From Promicromonospora soli (GTDB lineage Bacteria > Actinomycetota > Actinomycetes > Actinomycetales > Cellulomonadaceae): 64,000 bases of DNA. How positions within the stretch are numbered: the stretch's first letter is position 1; every line of letters starts with the position of its first letter. Shown here one piece after another: positions 28,544 to 36,524 of this stretch. The translations under genes were made by a program, and so were the position numbers. The stretch lies in the NCBI RefSeq assembly GCF_014653785.1, contig NZ_BNAS01000006.1, positions 1 through 64,000 on the forward strand, given 5' to 3'. Below the pieces are notes generated by a model. That model saw nothing but the letters and a program-made list of their open reading frames with translations, ran no database searches and was not told the origin of the DNA.

Positions 28544-28582
28544 GATGAGGGAGCCCGGGTCGAGAACCCGCGCTCCCTCATC
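28544..28582. terminator. Bidirectional intrinsic-type terminator hairpin
   Basis: An inverted repeat has 11-bp perfect outer arms (GATGAGGGAGC / GCTCCCTCATC), one C-C mismatch, 5-bp inner arms (CGGGT / ACCCG) and a 5-nt loop. It sits between the convergent glycosylase and GH43 genes. No U-tract is present, which is common for GC-rich actinobacterial terminators. Confidence 0.7.
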
Positions 28583-28588
28583 GTCTGG

Positions 28589-30100
28589 TCATCGAGACAC
28601 GTCCGCCACGAGCGGCGTATAGCGCACCTCCGCGACGTCGACGACGCCGTCGAGCGCCCGGAGGCCGACGACGCGCCCGGTGAAGCCGCCGGCCACCTCG
28701 GTCGAGAAGTACCGGCCGTCGAAGCGGGTCAGCTCGTGCTCAGTGCCGTCGACGACGACGGACAAGCGCACGTCGTCCGGCCCGCCCGTCGTCGGAGGGA
28801 GCGCCTCGGCCCGGAGCGTGAGCGACGGCCCGGCCAGCGTGACCGCGGCACCGTGCTGCGTCTCGAGGGGACCGATGCGGACGACGGCGTGCACGTGGCC
28901 GCCGTCGGCGCGGATCTCGCACCAGTGGGCGTCGTCCAGGCGCAGCAGGAGCGCGCCCGACCCGTGCGCCAGGCCGAGGTCGGCCTCGAAGCGCCATGCG
29001 GGGTCCACGACGCGTGCGGTCAGAGCGCCGACGACGGCGCGGGGCCCGCTTCCCGGGCGAAGCTGGAGCCCGCCTCCGGGCTGAGGTGCCGCGACCTCCG
29101 ACAGGCCGGCACCGGGGGAGACCCACCGGGGGTGCAGTCGAGAGCCGTCGAAGGTGTCCGTGTACGACGTGTCGCGGACCGGCCCGCTGTGGCGGTCCTC
29201 GTCGACCACGGGCCAGTCGTCGACCCAGTCGATGCCCGCGAGGAACGTCTCGCGGCCGTTGACGTGGAACATCGGCGTGACCCCGCGCGGCCGCACGCCC
29301 AGGTAGACCACTGCCCAGCTGCCGTCCGCGTTCTCGACCAGGTCGGCGTGGCCGGTGTTCTGGACGGGGTGGGTGGTGCTGCGGTGGCTGAGCACGGGGT
29401 TCGTGGGGGCGCCGGTGTAAGGGCCCTCGGGCCGGTCCGCACGCGCTACCGAGACGCTGTGGCCGCGCTCCGTCCCGCCCTCGGCGATGAGCAGGTACCA
29501 GTACGCGCCCCGCCGGTACAGGTGCGGCGCCTCGGGGTGGGCGAGCCCGATCCCGCTCCACAGTGGTCGCGGCGCCTCCAGCACGGTACCCGTCTCGAGG
29601 TCGACCCGGGCCTGGGCGATGCCCCGCAGCTCCGGGTCGCTGGAGCAGTACGTCACGTAGCACGTGCCGTCCTCGTCCCAGGCGAGGTCGGGGTCGATGC
29701 CGCGCAGGCCGGTGAGGAACGTCGGGGCGCTCCACGGCCCGCTGGGGTCCTCGGCGGAGACGACGAGCTGTCCGGGGCGGCCGGACACGTCGGTGGTGAT
29801 CAGCCAGAACCTGCCGTCGTGATGGCGCAGGGTCGGGGCGTACACACCCCCGTCGGACGACGCATGCCCGGCCAGGAACTGGTCGGGGCGGTCGAGGATG
29901 TTCCCGACGAGGGACCAGGTCAGCAGGTCGCGGCTGTGCCACAGGGGGACACCCGGTGCGTACTCGAACGACGAGTTCGCCAGGTAGTAGTCGTCGCCGA
30001 CCCGGCAGACCGAGGGGTCGGGGTGGAAGCCAGGGATGATCGGCACGATGCTCGTGAGGGCGGCGGGAATGACGGCGGGCTGGGTCTCGGTGGTGGTCAC
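28589..30100 (-). CDS. Glycoside hydrolase family 43 (beta-xylosidase / alpha-L-arabinofuranosidase)
   Basis: A 503-residue cytosolic enzyme with no signal peptide. The five-bladed propeller spans residues 20-320, with the catalytic base in PGFHPDPSVCRVGDDYY, the pKa-modulating Asp in GIDPDLAWDEDGTCYVTY and the acid Glu in AHPEAPHLYRRG. Residues 335-503 are the C-terminal beta-sandwich (GH43_C2-like, WRFEADLGLAHGSGALLLRLD). It would trim xylo- or arabino-oligosaccharides after uptake. The GTG at 30100 follows an AGGAACC site. It stands alone, with no sugar regulator beside it. Confidence 0.88.
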   Translation of the reverse strand: MTTTETQPAVIPAALTSIVPIIPGFHPDPSVCRVGDDYYLANSSFEYAPGVPLWHSRDLLTWSLVGNILDRPDQFLAGHASSDGGVYAPTLRHHDGRFWLITTDVSGRPGQLVVSAEDPSGPWSAPTFLTGLRGIDPDLAWDEDGTCYVTYCSSDPELRGIAQARVDLETGTVLEAPRPLWSGIGLAHPEAPHLYRRGAYWYLLIAEGGTERGHSVSVARADRPEGPYTGAPTNPVLSHRSTTHPVQNTGHADLVENADGSWAVVYLGVRPRGVTPMFHVNGRETFLAGIDWVDDWPVVDEDRHSGPVRDTSYTDTFDGSRLHPRWVSPGAGLSEVAAPQPGGGLQLRPGSGPRAVVGALTARVVDPAWRFEADLGLAHGSGALLLRLDDAHWCEIRADGGHVHAVVRIGPLETQHGAAVTLAGPSLTLRAEALPPTTGGPDDVRLSVVVDGTEHELTRFDGRYFSTEVAGGFTGRVVGLRALDGVVDVAEVRYTPLVADVSR

Positions 30101-30181
30101 TTGGTTCCTGTCGCTGCGCTGCAATGGATGAAGTGGCGCTGGAGGCCACCTCACATTACCGGCCTCCCGTCCGGCTCGTTG

Positions 30182-31354
30182 TCAGCCCGCGCAGCGTCCC
30201 GACGACACCGGGGTGTCCAGGCCGGCCGCCTGGGCCGCGACCGGGCGCAGCTCGGCGTTTGTCATCGCATAGCCGATATCGGCCTCGGAGTCGGCGCGGG
30301 CGAAGATGACGCCTGCGACCCGGCCGTTGGTCGTCAGGACCGGTCCGCCCGAGTTGCCGGGACGCACCACTGCGGCCAGGGAGTAGACCTCGCGGTTGGC
30401 GCCGCGGCCGCCGTACGCGCCCGGCACGCGGGCCGTGTTCACGCCGAGCACCCCGGCGCTCGTGGAGGTGAACGGCCCGCCGTACGGGTAGCCCTGCACG
30501 ACGGCGCGGTCGCCCGTCGTCAGGGTCGGCGCCATGTCGAGCGGTTCCGCGGTCATGCCCTCCACGGCGATCACGGCGAGGTCGTCGACGGGGTCGAAGT
30601 ACACGACGCGCCCTTCCAGGGCCGCGCTGTCGGGAAGCTCGACGACCGGCCGGTCCACGCCGGCCACGACGTGCGCGTTGGTGACGAGCCGGTCAGGGGC
30701 GACGACAAAGCCCGACCCCGTCGAGCTCTTTCCGCACGCGTACGCGATGCCCGAGATCCGGGCCACCGACTGCGCGGCCTCCTCCAGCTCGGGGTTGTCG
30801 AGGTCGACGGCGGGCACTACCGGGGCCTGCCGCGGCACCAGCAGGATGTTCAGCCGGGGCAGGCCGTCGTCGAGCACCATGGCGCGCATCTGGGCGAGCG
30901 GGCGGCCCACCGCGGGCGGGGTCAGGTCCTCGATGGTGCGCAGGACGGCGGACGACGAGACCGCCGAGGCGACGCCCGGCGCGCCGGTGGCCACCACCGC
31001 GTTGCCGACGAACGAGAGCGCGAGGGCGGCGACAACAACGTTCGCCACGCCGCCGAGGAGCCGCTCGAGCGGACGCAGCGACGTGCGGTCCACGCCCTGC
31101 CGCAGGTTCCGGCCAAGGCCCGCCCCGAGCGAGGCGCCGAACAGCGGCAGCATGACGGCCACGGCGACGGACACCGGGCCGCGCCACTCCGAGCTGGGGA
31201 GCCAGTCGTTGACCGCGGGCACGGCCCAGAAGGCAGCGAGGCCGCCGAGGATGAGGCCGACGAGCCCGCCGAGCGTCGCCAGCAGGCCCCGGCTGAGCCC
31301 GGCGGCGAGGGCGAGCAGCAGCACCACGAGGAGCACGAGGTCGAGAACCGTCAC
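30182..31354 (-). CDS. marP: MarP-like membrane serine protease (CvpA + trypsin-like)
   Basis: A 390-residue protein. Residues 1-165 are a CvpA-like module of four membrane helices, and residues 195-390 are an extracytoplasmic trypsin-like protease with triad His228 (TNAHVVAG), Asp258 (DPVDDLAVIAV) and Ser335 (RPGNSGGPV). Cys207 and Cys388 match the pair forming the redox-sensitive disulfide in M. tuberculosis MarP (Cys214-Cys395), as known for that protein. MarP supports acid resistance through cell-wall hydrolase processing. The start GTG at 31354 follows GAAGGAG. An in-frame codon upstream would add an odd 32-residue leader. Confidence 0.87.
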   Translation of the reverse strand: MTVLDLVLLVVLLLALAAGLSRGLLATLGGLVGLILGGLAAFWAVPAVNDWLPSSEWRGPVSVAVAVMLPLFGASLGAGLGRNLRQGVDRTSLRPLERLLGGVANVVVAALALSFVGNAVVATGAPGVASAVSSSAVLRTIEDLTPPAVGRPLAQMRAMVLDDGLPRLNILLVPRQAPVVPAVDLDNPELEEAAQSVARISGIAYACGKSSTGSGFVVAPDRLVTNAHVVAGVDRPVVELPDSAALEGRVVYFDPVDDLAVIAVEGMTAEPLDMAPTLTTGDRAVVQGYPYGGPFTSTSAGVLGVNTARVPGAYGGRGANREVYSLAAVVRPGNSGGPVLTTNGRVAGVIFARADSEADIGYAMTNAELRPVAAQAAGLDTPVSSGRCAG

Positions 31355-31515
31355 TGGGGCTCCTTCGGGGGCGGCGGACGTGAGGCTGCGGGAGAAGACG
31401 AGAGTAAGCGCGGAACCTGTGTGCAGTGTGCCGCAACCCGGCTCCGTCACCCGATCCTCAGATTTGCGGCGAGAAGTTCACAGGCGCTCTCGGTTCTTTC
31501 GGACCGGCTCCGTTG

Positions 31516-31593
31516 AGCACCCACGCCGAGCTCCTCGCGTCCGGCGGGCCCTACGCCCGGCCGTGGGCGGCATGGCGGCGCCACCGGGAGTGA
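31516..31593 (+). pseudogene. Possible C-terminal relic of an ABC exporter ATPase
   Basis: The frame reads STHAELLASGGPYARPWAAW, then RRHRE and a stop. This closely resembles the final residues of ABC exporter subunits, which usually end with GTHxELLAxGGxYAxLWxxW. There is no nucleotide-binding domain upstream. The match is only 25 residues, so chance is possible. Confidence 0.4.
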
Positions 31594-31636
31594 CCTGGGA
31601 GACCTCACCCCGTGGGGAAATCCCGTGTCTCTGGTG

Positions 31637-31794
31637 TCGAACCGCAACCTGCGCGTCCTGGCGATCGTCCATCCGAAGGTTACGGGTCTACCGAGGGGTC
31701 GATGGACCCGCAACCTTCGGCTCGAGGCCCTAATTGACGCGCAACCTGCGGCTCGGCGCCGTCGGGCGTCGTGATGGACGCGGGACTTGCGGCC
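31637..31794. repeat. Cluster of imperfect about 20-bp repeats with a 16-bp stem-loop
   Basis: The motif GCAACCTGCGGCTCG and close variants recur four times in direct orientation (near 31641, 31703-31724, 31734-31755 and 31775-31794), and once inverted (31673-31688). The inverted copy and the second copy make a 16-bp stem with one mismatch (CCGAAGGTTACGGGTC / GACCCGCAACCTTCGG) and a 16-nt loop. The rest of the 31355-31793 gap holds the ABC relic and no other gene I can support. Confidence 0.65.
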
Positions 31795-32204
31795 TACGCC
31801 GTCGCCGCGTCGCGGACGAGCGCGGTGTCGACGAACTGCTCGAAGCGCACGATGAGCCCACCCCGCACGACGAAGTGGTGGGCGACGCGCACGTTCAGCT
31901 CCTTGCCGGTGCCGCGGTGCGCGGCCGTGTAGCGCGCGAGCACCACGACGTTCTCGCCGTCGACGACGTACGTGTCGTCGTGGGCAGCCCAGCCCTCCCA
32001 CTCCTCGGCGAGCCGCGTCATCACGTTCGAGGTGACGCCCTCGGGCGTGCGGTAGGTGCCGGCCAGGGGGAAACCGGCCATCTCGGTCCACTCGACGTCC
32101 GGCGCCAGGGTGGCGCGCAGCGCGTCGAGGTCACCGGCGGCGGAGGCCAGGTACTGCCGGCGGACGACGTCGCGCGGCGCCGTCGACGTCTCGGTCAGCC
32201 CCAC
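31794..32204 (-). CDS. SnoaL-like / NTF2-fold protein
   Basis: A 136-residue protein of the NTF2-like cone fold. It has an N-terminal helix (RDVVRRQYLASAAGDLDAL), DVEWTEMAGFPLAGTY, and the strand VVLARYTAAHRGTGKELNVRVAHHFVV in parts, ending in FEQFVDTALVRDA. Members act as small-molecule isomerases, cyclases or binding proteins, and active residues vary too much to assign a reaction. The GTG at 32204 overlaps the MBL stop, so the two are coupled and probably act on the same compound under the MarR regulator upstream. Confidence 0.82.
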   Translation of the reverse strand: MGLTETSTAPRDVVRRQYLASAAGDLDALRATLAPDVEWTEMAGFPLAGTYRTPEGVTSNVMTRLAEEWEGWAAHDDTYVVDGENVVVLARYTAAHRGTGKELNVRVAHHFVVRGGLIVRFEQFVDTALVRDAATA

Positions 32205-33001
32205 GTCATCTCACCCTTCGCGACCTTCGCCCCGATCTGGGCGGCGATCAGCATCCCGGAGCCGGGGTAGGCCGCCACCAGAGCCGCGGTCGTGGCGGCG
32301 CCGTCGGCCGAGCTCTCGAGGATGCGTTCGAAGTCGCGCAGGTAGGTGCGGGTGTAGTCGATGGCGCTCGCGTCGTTCGCTGTTTCCGGGAGGCGGTGAC
32401 CGGCGACGACGAACGCCGGGTCGAGCGCCTGCATCTCGTCGAGCAGCTCGATCCAGGCCGCACGCTGCTCCGGGGTCGCGGTGTCGGCCACCCACACGTG
32501 CTCCTGCTGGAAGAGGAGCACGCCGCCGATGATCGCCCGGTGCTCGGCGTTCCACAGGTAGTGGCGGTCGGGCAGGCCGGCCGGGCCGCCCCGGAGCTCG
32601 AACCGGGAGCCGTCGACCTCGATGACACTGCCGTCGAGCGGCTCGATCTTCGCCAGGCGGGTCGGCAGGTTCGGGCCGAGCGCGGCCCACGCCTTCAGCT
32701 TGCCCTCGTACGAGGCCTCGATGTGCTCGATGACGATGGGGGTCGCGACGATCCTTGCGTCCGGGAACGCGTCCGCGACGACTTCGAGGCCGAAGTAGAA
32801 GTCTGGGTCGGCGTGGCTGACGAAGACCGTGCCGAGGGTCTTGCCGGAGTCGAGGATCGCGGCGGCGAGACGGTGTCCGTCGGCGCGTGTGAAGCCGGCG
32901 TCGACCAGCAGGGCCTCGCTCTCGCCGGTGACCAGGACTGCCGACTTGTTCTTGGAGCCGGCGGGGAAGTCGAGGTCGAAGACCTCGAAGGACAGCGTCA
33001 T
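32195..33001 (-). CDS. Metallo-beta-lactamase-fold hydrolase with degenerate metal motif
   Basis: A 268-residue protein of the MBL fold (SAVLVTGESEALLVDAGF at the start, GGVLLFQQEHVWVADT, VVAGHRLPET near the end). The usual HxHxDH motif reads SHADPDFYFG, retaining the first His and the Asp but lacking the second and last His. It may therefore bind one metal or none. Substrate unknown. The ATG at 33001 follows GAGGAAGG. It is the first gene of a two-gene operon with the SnoaL-like gene, preceded by a perfect palindrome and the MarR gene. Confidence 0.8.
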   Translation of the reverse strand: MTLSFEVFDLDFPAGSKNKSAVLVTGESEALLVDAGFTRADGHRLAAAILDSGKTLGTVFVSHADPDFYFGLEVVADAFPDARIVATPIVIEHIEASYEGKLKAWAALGPNLPTRLAKIEPLDGSVIEVDGSRFELRGGPAGLPDRHYLWNAEHRAIIGGVLLFQQEHVWVADTATPEQRAAWIELLDEMQALDPAFVVAGHRLPETANDASAIDYTRTYLRDFERILESSADGAATTAALVAAYPGSGMLIAAQIGAKVAKGEMTWG

Positions 33002-33076
33002 GGTGAATCCTTCCTCGGGGCGCCCGGGGAGGGGCCGGGCGACGCGGCGCGCTTGCCGCATGCCGACCTAACAAAG

Positions 33077-33090
33077 GCTGACTAGTCAGC
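33077..33090. promoter_or_regulatory. Perfect 14-bp palindrome, probable MarR operator
   Basis: GCTGACTAGTCAGC is its own reverse complement. It lies 76 bp upstream of the MBL start and just after the MarR stop. The TGACTAGTCA core is the type of symmetric site MarR dimers use. The likely role is control of the MBL-SnoaL promoter. Confidence 0.55.
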
Positions 33091-33104
33091 TATTCCCGAG
33101 GAGC

Positions 33105-33599
33105 TCAGGGCATCACGGGAAGCTGCTGCTCCGCACTCTTGCTGAGCGTGCGGATGGCGACCGCGAAGGTCTCGGCCTGGTCGGCGGGCAGCACGTCGAC
33201 GAGGTACCGCTCGATGTTGCGCGCGTGGACCGCGCTCGCGCGCAGGAGGAGCTCCTCACCGGCGGGCGTGAGGAAGATGAGCTGCATGCGCCGGTCGGAC
33301 ACGGAAGGCCTGCGCTCGATGAGTCCCTGGTCGGCCGCCCGCTGCACCAGGCGCGTCGCGCCGCCCGAGGTGAGGACGCGTGCCTGCGCGATATCCCGCA
33401 CCGGCACGCCGTCAGGCCCGCCGCGGCCCACCACGAGCAGCAGCTCGAACAGAGTGTGGCTCAGGCCGGTCTCCTCCTCGAGCGCCCGGCCCAGGATGTA
33501 CTCGAGCCGGTTCGCGGCGCCGAGCAGTCGGCCGAAGACCAGGATCCGGGGGTCGTATGCGGCCTCTCGGGAGGAAGAGAACTCAGGCGGCGTGCTCAC
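33105..33599 (-). CDS. MarR family transcriptional regulator
   Basis: A 164-residue winged-helix regulator. It has the dimerisation helix LGAANRLEYILGRALEEETGLSHTLFELLL (in parts), recognition region VRDIAQARVLTSGGATRLVQRAADQGLIERRPS, wing SDRRMQLIFLTPAGEEL and a C-terminal dimer helix. The GTG at 33599 opens the normal-length protein. Codons further upstream belong to the opposite small gene's promoter. It probably controls the MBL-SnoaL pair next door through the palindrome at 33077 in response to a small aromatic or acidic ligand, by family analogy. Confidence 0.87.
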   Translation of the reverse strand: MSTPPEFSSSREAAYDPRILVFGRLLGAANRLEYILGRALEEETGLSHTLFELLLVVGRGGPDGVPVRDIAQARVLTSGGATRLVQRAADQGLIERRPSVSDRRMQLIFLTPAGEELLLRASAVHARNIERYLVDVLPADQAETFAVAIRTLSKSAEQQLPVMP

Positions 33600-33660
33600 C
33601 CGCTCAGCGTAGGCGAGGTGCTGGCCCGGGCGGCCGACGACAAGAAGTGCGCGGAACCAG

Positions 33661-33915
33661 GTGGCGCCGGCTTCCGACCCACTGCCCGGCACGCCGCTGG
33701 TCACCCGCGGCCTGGTCGCGGCCGGGCGAGCGCTCCTAGCCCGCGGGTACGCGCGGGCCTACGCCCAGGGCTCGCGGCGGCCGCTCCAGCACGTGGAGTC
33801 GTGGCTGGCCGTGCACACCGCGGCGCGGTTGTCGGAGGGCATCGTTGCCGAGCGACCCCGGCTCATCGGGCTGCTCCGCGACGCCTGGCGCAAGGGCGAG
33901 ACGTTGGAGCGGTAG
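33661..33915 (+). CDS. Small hypothetical protein
   Basis: An 84-residue basic, helical protein starting with GTG: TPLVTRGLVAAGRALLARGYARAY, HVESWLAVHTAARLSEGI and LIGLLRDAWRKGE in outline. I recognise no family. Codon third positions are GC-rich as in real genes here, and the frame fills a gap that is otherwise empty, which supports it. It is divergent from MarR and convergent with the REC-GGDEF gene, its stop lying 1 bp from that gene's end. Confidence 0.5.
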   Translation: MAPASDPLPGTPLVTRGLVAAGRALLARGYARAYAQGSRRPLQHVESWLAVHTAARLSEGIVAERPRLIGLLRDAWRKGETLER

Positions 33916-33916
33916 T

Positions 33917-34843
33917 TCACGGCGCTCGGAGGCCGGCCGAGGCAGCCGTGGCGATCTGGTTCCGGCCGGCCAGCTTCGCCTGGTAAAGGCGGGCGTCGGC
34001 AAGCTTGACCATGGCCTCGGAAGATCCGAAAGGGCCGAGCGCGCAGCCGCCGCTGACCGTGACGGTGATGCTCTGGCCGTCCGCAGCGACAGGCTCCGCG
34101 GCCGTCGCCGAGCGGATCCGTTCGGCGACCGTGAAGGCGCCGTCGAGTTCGGTGTGCGGCAGGATGAGGAGGAACTCCTCACCGCCCCAGCGCCCGCCGA
34201 CGTCGCCGGCACGCAGCTCCCGGCGCAGGCGGCCCGCGAAGGCACGCAGCACCTGGTCACCGGCCGAGTGCCCATAGGTGTCATTGACCAGCTTGAAATG
34301 GTCGACGTCCAGCAGCACCACCGACAGCGGATACCCGTGCCGGAGCGAGTCGCTGTGCCGGCGAGCCAGCTCCTCGTCGAGAAACCGCCGGTTGTAGAGA
34401 CCCGTCAGCGAGTCGATACGGCTGAGCTCCTCCAGTGCGGCATTGCGCTCCTGGAGCTCGTCCTGCAACTTCTTGACGTGCGACGCCGCCGCGACACGGG
34501 CCAGCAGCTCCGCTCCCTCGAACGGCTTCTTGAGATAGTCGTGCGCACCACCGCGCAGCCCCGACACCACATCGTCCATCGTGCTCCGGGAGGTCAGGAA
34601 CACGACCGGGATGTCCCGCAGCTCGCTGTCGCCCTTCAGCTCGGTCAGCACCTGGTACCCGTCCAGGCCGGGCATCTCCACATCGAGGAGCACGACGTCG
34701 GGCGGGTCCGCACGACACTGCTCGACCGCGTCCAGCCCGTCCACGGCCTCCACCACGCGGTAGCCCTCGGTCTCCAGACCGTCCCGGACCACGGCGCGGA
34801 TCACGAGCGAGTCGTCGGCGATCAGGACCGTCGTGGCGCTCAT
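33917..34843 (-). CDS. REC-GGDEF diguanylate cyclase response regulator (WspR-like)
   Basis: A 308-residue protein. Residues 4-118 are a receiver domain with acidic pocket IADDS, phospho-acceptor Asp54 (LLDVEMPGLDG) and Lys in LKKPFEG. A short coiled helix (KKLQDELQERNAALEEL) links to a GGDEF domain with active GGEEF at 220-224. The inhibitory I-site RAGD at 211-214 is correctly five residues ahead. Phosphorylation should trigger c-di-GMP synthesis. Domain order equals Pseudomonas WspR. It is the last of seven coupled chemosensory genes. Its ATG overlaps the CheW stop. Confidence 0.92.
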   Translation of the reverse strand: MSATTVLIADDSLVIRAVVRDGLETEGYRVVEAVDGLDAVEQCRADPPDVVLLDVEMPGLDGYQVLTELKGDSELRDIPVVFLTSRSTMDDVVSGLRGGAHDYLKKPFEGAELLARVAAASHVKKLQDELQERNAALEELSRIDSLTGLYNRRFLDEELARRHSDSLRHGYPLSVVLLDVDHFKLVNDTYGHSAGDQVLRAFAGRLRRELRAGDVGGRWGGEEFLLILPHTELDGAFTVAERIRSATAAEPVAADGQSITVTVSGGCALGPFGSSEAMVKLADARLYQAKLAGRNQIATAASAGLRAP

Positions 34844-35223
34844 AGCCGTCCGGCCAGTGCGGTCGGGTCGGCGACGAAGACGATGCCGTCGTCGGCGTCG
34901 ATCGTCCCCGAGACGAGACGATGGCGGCCCTGGCCCTTCGGAGCAGGCCGGATGTCGTCGGCGTCGACCCGCCGGAGGCCGGTGACACGGTCGACGAGCA
35001 GGCCGAATGCCTGTCCCTGGGCCTCGATCACCAGGATGTGCCGGCCGCTCGCATTGAGCGGGGAGATCACCGTCAGGGGTGGGTCCCCCGGGATGATGCC
35101 CGCGACGTCGGCGGCCGTGTCCGGCAGCGGGATCACGTCCGCGGCGGTGCGGACCGAGCGAGCTGCCTGCAGGGGCAGGCAGTATGCCGCGCCGGCCGCC
35201 CGGAAACAGACCATCGTCGTCAT
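34840..35223 (-). CDS. cheW: CheW-like adaptor (second)
   Basis: A 127-residue CheW-domain protein (MVCFRAAGAAYCLPLQAARSV, then VAGIIPGDPPLTVISPLNA, and AFGLLVDRVTGLRRVDADDI). CheW links receptor to kinase. This gene cluster has two, as in Wsp systems (WspB and WspD). The usual GLINLRG-type motif is altered to GIIPGD. The ATG at 35223 with GAGAGG ahead is preferred to an upstream start at 35253 that would overlap the methyltransferase gene. The stop overlaps the start of the cyclase gene. Confidence 0.85.
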   Translation of the reverse strand: MTTMVCFRAAGAAYCLPLQAARSVRTAADVIPLPDTAADVAGIIPGDPPLTVISPLNASGRHILVIEAQGQAFGLLVDRVTGLRRVDADDIRPAPKGQGRHRLVSGTIDADDGIVFVADPTALAGRL

Positions 35224-35249
35224 GAGGGACCTCTCACGTTCTTGATTCG

Positions 35250-36524
35250 TCACGTTCTGGAGTCGAGCAGCTTGAGGATCTCGGTTGCCGCGTAGCCGTC
35301 GAGCCCGGCGGGCGTGTGGTCAGGGCCGGCGTCGACCAGGGCGCGGCGAGCCGCCGCGAAGGCGCGCCGCGCCGGACCGTCGTCGCCTGCTGCCTCGAGC
35401 GCCAGCCCGAGGTGGAGCTGGGCCACCGGGTTGTGCGGCTCCAGGTACGTCCACTTGCGAAACACCACCACCGCCGCGCTGTAGTCACCCGCGGCGATGG
35501 CGTGCTGGCCCGCCGTCTCCAGCTGGTCGGCCGGTCCGGTGGGCTCTGGCTCGGGCGCCCCCGGCGGTCGTTCGGCCCTCCTGACGGGGCGGGCGGGTCG
35601 CGCCGGAGCGGCGGGAGCTGGCGTAGCCGCCGGGGACGTGCGCGTCCGGAGCGGGTTCCGCGGGTGCGGTGTGGCCGTCGGGGCCGCGGGCCGTCGCTGG
35701 TCCGGGCGGGGACGCTGTGCTGAGGAGCCCACGTGGGCGGGCCGCTGGCGGTAGATGAACGTGTCGCCCACGCGGATGGCACGGAAGCGGTCGGAGACCT
35801 GCCAGAGCGTCTCGGCAGCGCCGACGACGAGCGTCGTGGTCGGGGCGAGGCCCCCGGCGATCCTGTCGAGGAACAGGCGTACCTGCTCCGGGGCAAGGTA
35901 GATGAGCACGTTGCGGCAGAAGACCACCTGGCACGGCAGGACCTCGGGCGGGAGCGGGTCGAGGAGGTTGTGGTGCAGCGTGCTGACCCGGGACCGGACC
36001 GTCTTGCTGACCTCCCAGCCGTCTTCGACGCGGGTGAAGTGCCGCTCGAGCCGGCTGGGCGACAGGCCGTTGACCTCGCGGTGGCGGTAGCGAGCGGCCG
36101 CCGTTCGCCGCAACGCCGCGGTCGAGAGGTCCGTGGCTACGACGGCGCCGTCGATGCCCTGCTCCTCCAGGAGCATCGCCAGCGTGTAGGCCTCCTGGCC
36201 GTTGGCGCACCCCGCGCTCCAGATCCGCACCGGCCGGGGCACGTTCGGCAGCACCTCGCGCACCAGCACGTCGAACTGCTCGGGATGGCGGAAGAACCCT
36301 GTCTCCTGCACCGTGACCTGGTCCATCAAGCCCTGGAGCGAGGCGGCGTCCACTGTCAGCCGGTCGAGGTACGCCGTCGGATCCTGGCCGTGACGCGCGG
36401 CCTCCTCGCGGACCGCCCGGCGCAGGCGCCCCCGCAGGGTCTTGTCCGGGCGCAGGCCGATGCGCAGGTGGAGCAGGTCGGCCACCCGGTCGATCACGGC
36501 CTCGAGACCATGGCTGTGCGTCAT
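35250..36524 (-). CDS. cheR: CheR-type chemoreceptor methyltransferase with C-terminal TPR (WspC-like)
   Basis: A 424-residue protein. Residues 1-275 are CheR: helical N-terminus, then VTVQETGFFRHPEQF, the SAM site IWSAGCANGQEAYTLAM, and VVFCRNVLIYLAPEQ. Residues 280-350 are a Pro/Arg-rich linker, and residues 355-424 form TPR helices (GQHAIAAGDYSAAVVVFRKW, HLGLALEAAGDDGPARRAF). The CheR-linker-TPR form is that of WspC and FrzF rather than flagellar CheR. It methylates Glu residues of the receptor using SAM. The ATG at 36524 overlaps the CheB stop as ATGA. Confidence 0.9.
   Translation of the reverse strand: MTHSHGLEAVIDRVADLLHLRIGLRPDKTLRGRLRRAVREEAARHGQDPTAYLDRLTVDAASLQGLMDQVTVQETGFFRHPEQFDVLVREVLPNVPRPVRIWSAGCANGQEAYTLAMLLEEQGIDGAVVATDLSTAALRRTAAARYRHREVNGLSPSRLERHFTRVEDGWEVSKTVRSRVSTLHHNLLDPLPPEVLPCQVVFCRNVLIYLAPEQVRLFLDRIAGGLAPTTTLVVGAAETLWQVSDRFRAIRVGDTFIYRQRPAHVGSSAQRPRPDQRRPAAPTATPHPRNPLRTRTSPAATPAPAAPARPARPVRRAERPPGAPEPEPTGPADQLETAGQHAIAAGDYSAAVVVFRKWTYLEPHNPVAQLHLGLALEAAGDDGPARRAFAAARRALVDAGPDHTPAGLDGYAATEILKLLDSRT

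Noticed and set aside
31637-31794. CRISPR array
   Set aside because: Repeats are imperfect, one is inverted, spacing is irregular and no cas gene is nearby.
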